This document shows, in pieces, positions 57,929-64,000 of a stretch of DNA of 64,000 nucleotides. Source of the stretch: Marsupella aquatica (Eukaryota > Marchantiophyta); NCBI GenBank assembly GCA_973895155.1, contig OZ316898.1, forward strand, positions 19,716,001 to 19,780,000, written 5' to 3'. Numbering within the stretch: position 1 is the stretch's first letter; the number at the start of each line of letters is the position of its first letter. Below the pieces are notes generated by a model. The model did no database searches, was not told the origin of the DNA, and worked only from the letters and a program-made list of their open reading frames with translations. The position numbers and the translations under genes are program-made.

Positions 57929-60900
57929 TCAGTTCTCTGAACCTTCCAGTCCAGCTTGGAGTTCTTTGGCCTTGTTCAGCGTCTCGAGACACTCCCTTTC
58001 CATTTCTACGAGTAACATACAAAACTGCTCTGTGTTCCGTACTTCCTGAGAGAAGGCGAAACGAAATTCCCTCCACTTCTTTTCTCCTAAGGATTGTGAT
58101 GACAGCTCCTCCTGCTTTGTATCAACAGGCTTGCTTTCTTCAACTTTGGCGAGAAGGTTGATTCCCCACCTATCTGCTGCGAAAATGTAAGCATCCTGAA
58201 CACCCGCCAAATGAGAAGTTATTCAGTTCGTGTGCGAAGAGACTGCCAACTGAGAGAGCAGCAACTGAAGGAACCAAAAACAGAACCTAGGTCTGACTTT
58301 GTGGAAAGCAATTCAATAAAACTTATTAGCCACAGAGTAAGGACACAGATATTTTACCTCGACTCGTACGTGCATGTACACAGCACAGAACATGATGAGA
58401 GCCAATCTTCGAGTATCATTTTGGTTGATGCCTTCTATAAGTCCGGCTAATGCTGGACCTGGACATAGACACGGTGAAATTGAGAACAAAGTAAACCCTA
58501 CCGCAAGCGTTTACTGAAATATTTGTTACCCGAAACCACAACAAAGTGGAAACCTCCCAGAGCTTCTCTCTCAAATACATGGATAGAATTGTCTGTGCAA
58601 AATACTCTACGGAGTGAAAATCATTTCACTCTTAAGCTAGAGTCCAAAGAGTACAGAAAACTTACATAGATGGTCCACAGTAGCAGCAGCCAGGTCAGTC
58701 ACTTTCACCTCATGCCTCCCCCCTACCACATCCACATACTCGCACGTCCTTCATAACCCATCACCAATCCACTCATCAACATCGGTAGAGCACTCTGTTA
58801 GATTCTAGGTGCCATCATTCAAGAGAATTGTAGATGATCATGTAAACCTTTCTGCTAGTGGAAAACCAGTTCCCTGTCTAACAATCACATCCAGGCTCCA
58901 ACTAGGTGTCTCCGGACATATAAACTGCATGTTCCCTTGCAAGAAAGCTTTAAAAAGAAAAGGTACCTGGGATTTAGGCTATATATGCTGAACTCATCCA
59001 TGGAGGACTGTATCATTGCATCGAAAGCTTTGAACCTTGCATCAACAGCACTTCCTGCCGCTTTCAAAATACTACGAGTGCAAGGTCCAGCATTCTCTAC
59101 TGCATGTTTAGTAGATGATAGCAACCTCATCACCCTTTTTCTGATGTGTTCCGTCTGCTCTACACCCACCCACAAACTGTGAACTCATATCAGGATAACT
59201 CATCTCGTATTGGGTAGGTCCCGAGCATCGTGAGAGCACCCGTACTACGGGACACGAGAATTCATATGCAGAATTCAAGGAATGTAGACTCTAAGGACTG
59301 CAACATGAACGGCAACAAAAAGTACCTCGGAAGCAGGAATCGGGTCGAAAAGCCCCAGCACAATCACACGTGGTGGAACCTGCATCCTCAAACATAGAAT
59401 TGCTCGTTCACCAAAAGGCTTTTCAACTCACACCTGAATTCAGCTTCCTAGCTTGTCCTCTACCATCCATCGGCTTGTTATATCTTATCACAACTATCAA
59501 ACATTCATCACAAACACGCTCCCAGTAAGACCCCGGGATTTTCACATTCTAGAGTAAAATGAATTGTAACAAAAGACAAACTAGATATTTATAAAATTCA
59601 TTCGTCAATGAGGTACTACGTAGCTTTAGTCGTCCTGATTTAAATTTCAATTACTATTGCACAAATGAATTACAGACTTACATATCCCACTCCTCTGAAG
59701 GCATGGATGAGCGGTCGAGGGTCTGTATGACCAACAACAAGCGATCCTCGATTGTCCATAAGCAAATTCTGTCCAAGGGACCAGAAAACAACACACTTAT
59801 CATCAAGCCTGAAAGTATCCTACGGAGCGGTCATCAGACCGAGAACATCCATAAGTCAAATATAGAATCGGATTAACGACTACAGTAGTGGCGGCAGTGG
59901 TGGGCCTAAAGACTGATGTACTGACAAAAATATTTGATGAAGTAGAGGGGAAAACCATAAAGAAATATGATAGTTTCACTTGTGAACATAAATTACGGTG
60001 TCCGTGGCATGCTGAAAACTCTCTCAACAAGTTTAAGATATTTGAAACTGACTATGTGAGAGGAAATGGTCTCTTTTCAGTAAGCCAGATAGTGGAACTT
60101 TCCAAGTTGCAGGGAAAGCTTGAAACTAGAGCGGCTGGAAGAAAAAAAATCTCTCATAATATTTTACCATGGTTAGCAAAGGGGTTAAACGTGATTGGAA
60201 TATCCTTCCACTCTTTAAGGTTTGAAGGAGTTTGTCATCACTACCAAAATGGAGAATTTTATGTCTGTCCAAAAAAATTGAAAAACAGATTTACTCTCAA
60301 GCAAAGGATGCGCACCGATGCGTGGGGACTGTCATTTGGAAGCCAGACAAGTACTTGTCCGCTAACCAGAGCGTATTGAGCTAAAGATCCATGAACTTTT
60401 TCTTGGTCTGCATACAAAGGACTGTTCGTTAGTTGGAGGAAGCTGACAGAAACAGGAGACACTTTTGATCAACCATAGTGTAGGCGGAAATTCATGATTA
60501 CCCTACATTCAAGATGCACGTGAGAGGTGACAAATTTTCCAATACCTGGTACCACTGAGCTTAGTTGACCTCGCCAATTGGCTGCAAGAAGGTTCTGATA
60601 ATAATCACGGATGTAAGTAACGAGAAATTCTCTCCCAGCTAAGGTACTCAGATTTCTTTCAGGCAAGTAAAAATTCAAGTGTATAAGAAGTGTGCATGAG
60701 ATGTAAAAGTGATTAAAACGACCTATAACATGGATTCCACCTTGCATCTCTGAATAAGAGGCAGGCTTGCTTCTTCGTTGACTTTCGAGCCCTTTCTTAC
60801 ATCTTCAACCAGACCCCTCTCCGTATGAATATGCCCTGCTGGTCAAGGGGAAACCAGGTGGCCAGACACTAAACCAGTAAGTAGAGGAAACACATAGATT

Positions 60901-61200
60901 TGTGAATCATGAGCCTGTCGGCAGCAAGCAGATTGATCCTAACGAGTAAGTACACATGGAGCAGAGCTCTCTTCTTCTAGTCAACTACAAGTAATAGATG
61001 AGGGAAGACAATACCATGCAATCAAAATCCTTTGAGGACTTATTCATCCCTGAACCAGAAATTCTACAAGACATCAACTCCAGAATAATCAACTGCTGGG
61101 GAGGATCAGAATGTAAGAATCACCACTCACGGAAACAAAATGCCCGTGAATTCAGAGGCGTCTTTGCCCTCAGCAGACGCCCCACCATGCTCTTCGACAT
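57929..61200 (-). CDS. Conserved-looking ten-exon gene of unknown function, possible organelle targeting
   Basis: Exons, in order: 61200-61131 (MSKSMVGRLLRAKTPLNS, a basic targeting-like start), 60835-60741, 60655-60546 (EFLVTYIRDYYQNLLAANW), 60407-60295 (HGSLAQYALVSGQVLVWLPN), 59768-59682 (NRGSLVVGHTDPRPLIHAF), 59379-59326 (VPPRVIVLGLFDPIPASE), about 59167-58967 (HIRKRVMRLLSSTKHAVENA), 58716-58667, 58458-58358 (GLIEGINQNDTRRLALIMF) and 58195-57929 (stop). Most junctions join in phase with GT-AG borders, and two donors are the strong GTAAGT; this is hard to get by chance. Two joins are unsettled: exon 2 may run a few bases further to reach phase, and the start of exon 7 does not match exon 6. 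The product is about 390 residues, largely helical at the C terminus. I do not recognise the family. Confidence 0.7.
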
Positions 61201-61523
61201 AGCTCGATCTCTGCCTCTATCTCGAATTCTTTTTGAGAGTCGAGGACTGTTCCCAATCGTTTCTCGGAACCCCGTTCTACTGACATCAGGGATCGTCTCT
61301 CCTTGCCGCTGCAGGCTGCTTATTATTCACAAATCTCCTCCCCATCGCCAAACTGCAATCCAAAATGCTGAAACTCTCTCCCTCTGTGAAGAGAATTGAC
61401 ATCTCCGCGAGCTCGCTCTCCCTCTGTACAGCACTTTGGTCTCTTCTCACCGTCGACCTAACGCCGTCACCGTCCTCCCAGCTACGACGGCGTCATTATT
61501 CGGACGTATTGATATTGACGAGG

Positions 61524-61616
61524 CACAGACGGCCGTCAGTCACCGTTAGAGACTCACAGATGGCTGTCAGTCACCGTTAGGGACTCACAGACGGCCGTCA
61601 GCCACTGTTAGAAACT
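61524..61616. repeat. Minisatellite, 31-bp unit, three copies
   Basis: The unit cacagacggccgtcagtcac followed by cgttagagact starts at 61524, 61555 and 61586. Each unit contains the small palindrome acggccgt or its variant atggctgt. Copies differ by four to five bases. Confidence 0.88.
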
Positions 61617-61639
61617 GTGCAGTTCCCCTATCTCAAAGA

Positions 61640-64000
61640 GGGCCTTGTATTCAGGTTTTGATTATCTGTATTTACTTTTTTGCTTTTGCATGGTCTTGTG
61701 TTCCAATACTTATTTTGTGTTTGATTACTGGTGTTCTTATATGATTCAGTAATAAATTTTGTACCTTTTGTGCCCAATGTAAAACACTTTAAGATCAAAA
61801 CTCAAACACATCACCCGACATAGTTGAGTTCAAATGCGTCACTGGACCCAAAAGAAATCCATTTTTGAACACAACACCATGGCGATTGACTATTCATCGC
61901 AACAAATTGACCTGGGTAATCCATATCAACAGTAAGATTTGTGGAAGATTAGGGAGAACCATAAGATCTTGCAAATGGGCACTTGAATCCAGTCAGGGTT
62001 ATGAGAAATCAGACTATAAAATTGCAATAAAGCTACTCTTGGGGGCCTCCTGTTTGGAGTGAAGCAAGTTGAAGTTGGGGGTGCAAGTGGAAATGGGGAT
62101 GGGGGCAGGATGAGTGTTGAAAATGGTGCAGAGATTGAATGTCCTCACCTCTATTTTCTCAAAGAAGGGGATTCGGGCTAAACCCTAAACCCTACATTTC
62201 CCCCTTTGAAGCAAACCAGCTTTTGAAGGGTAGAATACATTCGCCAAAGGAAAAGTGGCACCCAGTTCTGTCTCTTCACTGCTTCCACAAGAAAACTTCA
62301 GCATACTTCCAACCCAAATGCCGCAACTGGAACACCTCCTTTCATTATGAATTCCCCTGGCCGCAACTATTCAAATATCTTCTCAACCACACCAGCAATA
62401 GAAAACTAGTAAAATATGTAGAAAATAATACTATGCATGCAATTATTGTAGGCACCAAACTACAAAAGTGTGGCAAAAGTAATCTCCCACCCCATTGCCA
62501 ACTAGTTGGCACCAAACTACATTGTTTTCAAGATTGCCTTCACATCCACAGCCTGCTTGGGCAAATCTTGTATATGAATAACTATTTAGTTTTGCTAAAT
62601 AACCATAGCCCTCGAAAGTCTGGAAGTCACTCTAAACTGTACTGGAGAGCAGTGAGTTGCAGTCTTGAGGCTTTACTCAACCAAAGCCCTGGAAAGTAAC
62701 TTTGTATCACTCTTTGTAAGGAAGGAGTTCATGGGTTCTTTGGGTTGGGGCACTAAAACTTGACGTGCCAGCTGTAGACTGGACCGGTGGAAAGGTGAGA
62801 GAAGTTATGCGTTCTTGCTGTGGGCTTGTTACTTCTGTGCATTCCTTTTGGGATTGTCTCCTCCCTATTTCCTTGCAGGGACCTCCAAGATTTTCTAGGT
62901 AGCTCAAGTGCTCGTCAATCATAACCGAAGGTGATCCCATCTTCTTGTACACACTTTTCGCCTGCTGTGAATTTCCAAATTGTTGCACTGTGATTTTATC
63001 TATCCCAATAGGTGGATGGATGTCTATATATTTGCTCCATCCACCTATTTGTTTGGTGGAAATTCTCTATGCTGGTCTACTATCTTTGGTGCATTCTTCT
63101 ATGCTGGCTCTCAAATTATAGTAGACCAGCACCAAAGATGCAGACCACCTGAGGTTTAGGGGTCAGAACACAGGAAACACCCTCGGTATGAACCTACAGC
63201 CCCGCTTGGTTGTGCTTCCAGAAGTAGTGCACCAGTCAAGGAAGCACGGCTGAAGAATAAGGGAAGCACCGCTGGCGTCTGAGTCCTTAAGGTAGTAACC
63301 CTTGAATCAAAGAATCACCCAGTTGATCTACATATTTTACACTATTGAGCCCAACTGGTCAGCAACAAATCAATTGTAAAGAGAAAGATTCCCGAAATTG
63401 CTCACAGTCATCATCACCACCCATGTTCTGAATTCACTCAGAAAACCTTATGTTTCAGACAGATCTGACAAGTAGATGAGGCGAGCCTGTTACTCAGATC
63501 GTCACTTGCACGCAAACTTTTATATTCCAGCCTAAATAATTAAAACGAACTGCCACGAGATTCCAAACAAAGCATTCCTACAGATAGTTGCGCACTACCT
63601 CAAGAACTTCCGAACTCCATAACCTACAGAATTTCGCAGCACATAACATTCTGGTCAAGACACTAGCGAGCCATTGTTCGAATGAACTAAGACACCCACT
63701 TCTGAATCTTGGCGCGACAACTGAACACCACATAAAATGTAAGACAAACCCATGTATCGCTACATCGCCAATACAGCTTCCACAACCATGAAACTCACAT
63801 TTCCTTGTTTATCTTGACCAACGTAAGAAAAAGCAAATTACCACATCTGCGAAGATCTTCATAGAGCCTGAATCGGAACTAATTCTCAAAAAACAACCAT
63901 GACCAACGTCATAGCTAGAATGGTCTACAACGAAACATACAGACTGCCAACGTCATAGCTAGAATGAGAGACCTCTGAACTGTCAGTCAGACCTTCAAAT
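61640..64000. other. Intergenic, with two hairpin-forming inverted repeats near 63.0 kb
   Basis: At 63008-63054 aataggtggatgga pairs with tccatccacctatt, and at 63075-63140 ctggtctactat pairs with atagtagaccag, so two hairpins stand side by side; they may be the core of a small DNA transposon. A plus-strand frame at 62139-62699 is long but shows no domain. I see no supported gene up to the end of the window. Confidence 0.4.

Noticed and set aside
62180-62200. Interstitial telomere (aaaccctaaaccct)
   Set aside because: Only about two repeat units; this length is expected by chance or as a telo-box.
62139-62699. Plus-strand frame of 186 codons
   Set aside because: No recognisable domain and no splice signals or partner exons; it lies in repeat-like sequence.

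Overview
This is nuclear DNA of a land plant. The protein-coding genes are split by short introns (roughly 60 to 330 bp). They include plastid proteins found only in photosynthetic eukaryotes, and a bZIP factor carrying the full plant ABI5/ABF motif set. Large spaces between genes hold decayed transposons and minisatellites. Moderate base composition, small introns, an ABI5-type protein ending in the classic GPW tail and a fungal-like carbon-nitrogen hydrolase all fit a non-seed plant (bryophyte or lycophyte) better than a flowering plant. The species cannot be fixed from sequence alone.

Layout. 1-4.8 kb: a 105-bp minisatellite, a tRNA-derived SINE and a tandem-chromodomain gene (minus). 4.8-12 kb: mostly non-coding, with repeated promoter-like blocks. 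12.2-15.1 kb: a mitochondrial-type SSB (plus), an unresolved small gene (minus) and a PsbP-domain lumen protein (minus). 16.7-18.8 kb: a plastid-type GNAT acetyltransferase (minus). 19-24.5 kb: repeats and MITEs. 24.8-26.6 kb: an ABI5-like bZIP gene (minus) with a pyrimidine-rich leader, followed upstream by a tandem repeat array and a foldback element. 29.58-32.67 kb: an internally deleted Copia retrotransposon with intact target-site duplication, carrying an antisense open frame with a predicted membrane helix and an RNase H1/viroplasmin-like hybrid-binding domain. 34.9-36.1 kb: a carbon-nitrogen hydrolase (minus). 38.8-44.1 kb: a lysine-rich, dehydrin-like gene (plus) flanked by direct duplications. 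49.0-55.7 kb: two secreted-protein genes (a cysteine-rich protein and a bulb-lectin-like protein) inside a 1-kb-arm inverted duplication. 57.9-61.2 kb: a ten-exon gene of unknown function (minus), whose exons I could join with matching phase at all but one junction.

The genes do not form a pathway. Organelle proteins (SSB, PsbP-like, GNAT and perhaps the unknown gene) are common. The ABI5-type regulator and the dehydrin-like protein are both typical of ABA and desiccation biology, but their proximity may be chance. The most unusual signals are the antisense domain-bearing ORF in the Copia element, a GAAA-repeat frame switch at the end of the lysine-rich gene, the duplicated chromodomain module, and the inverted duplication around the secreted-protein genes.
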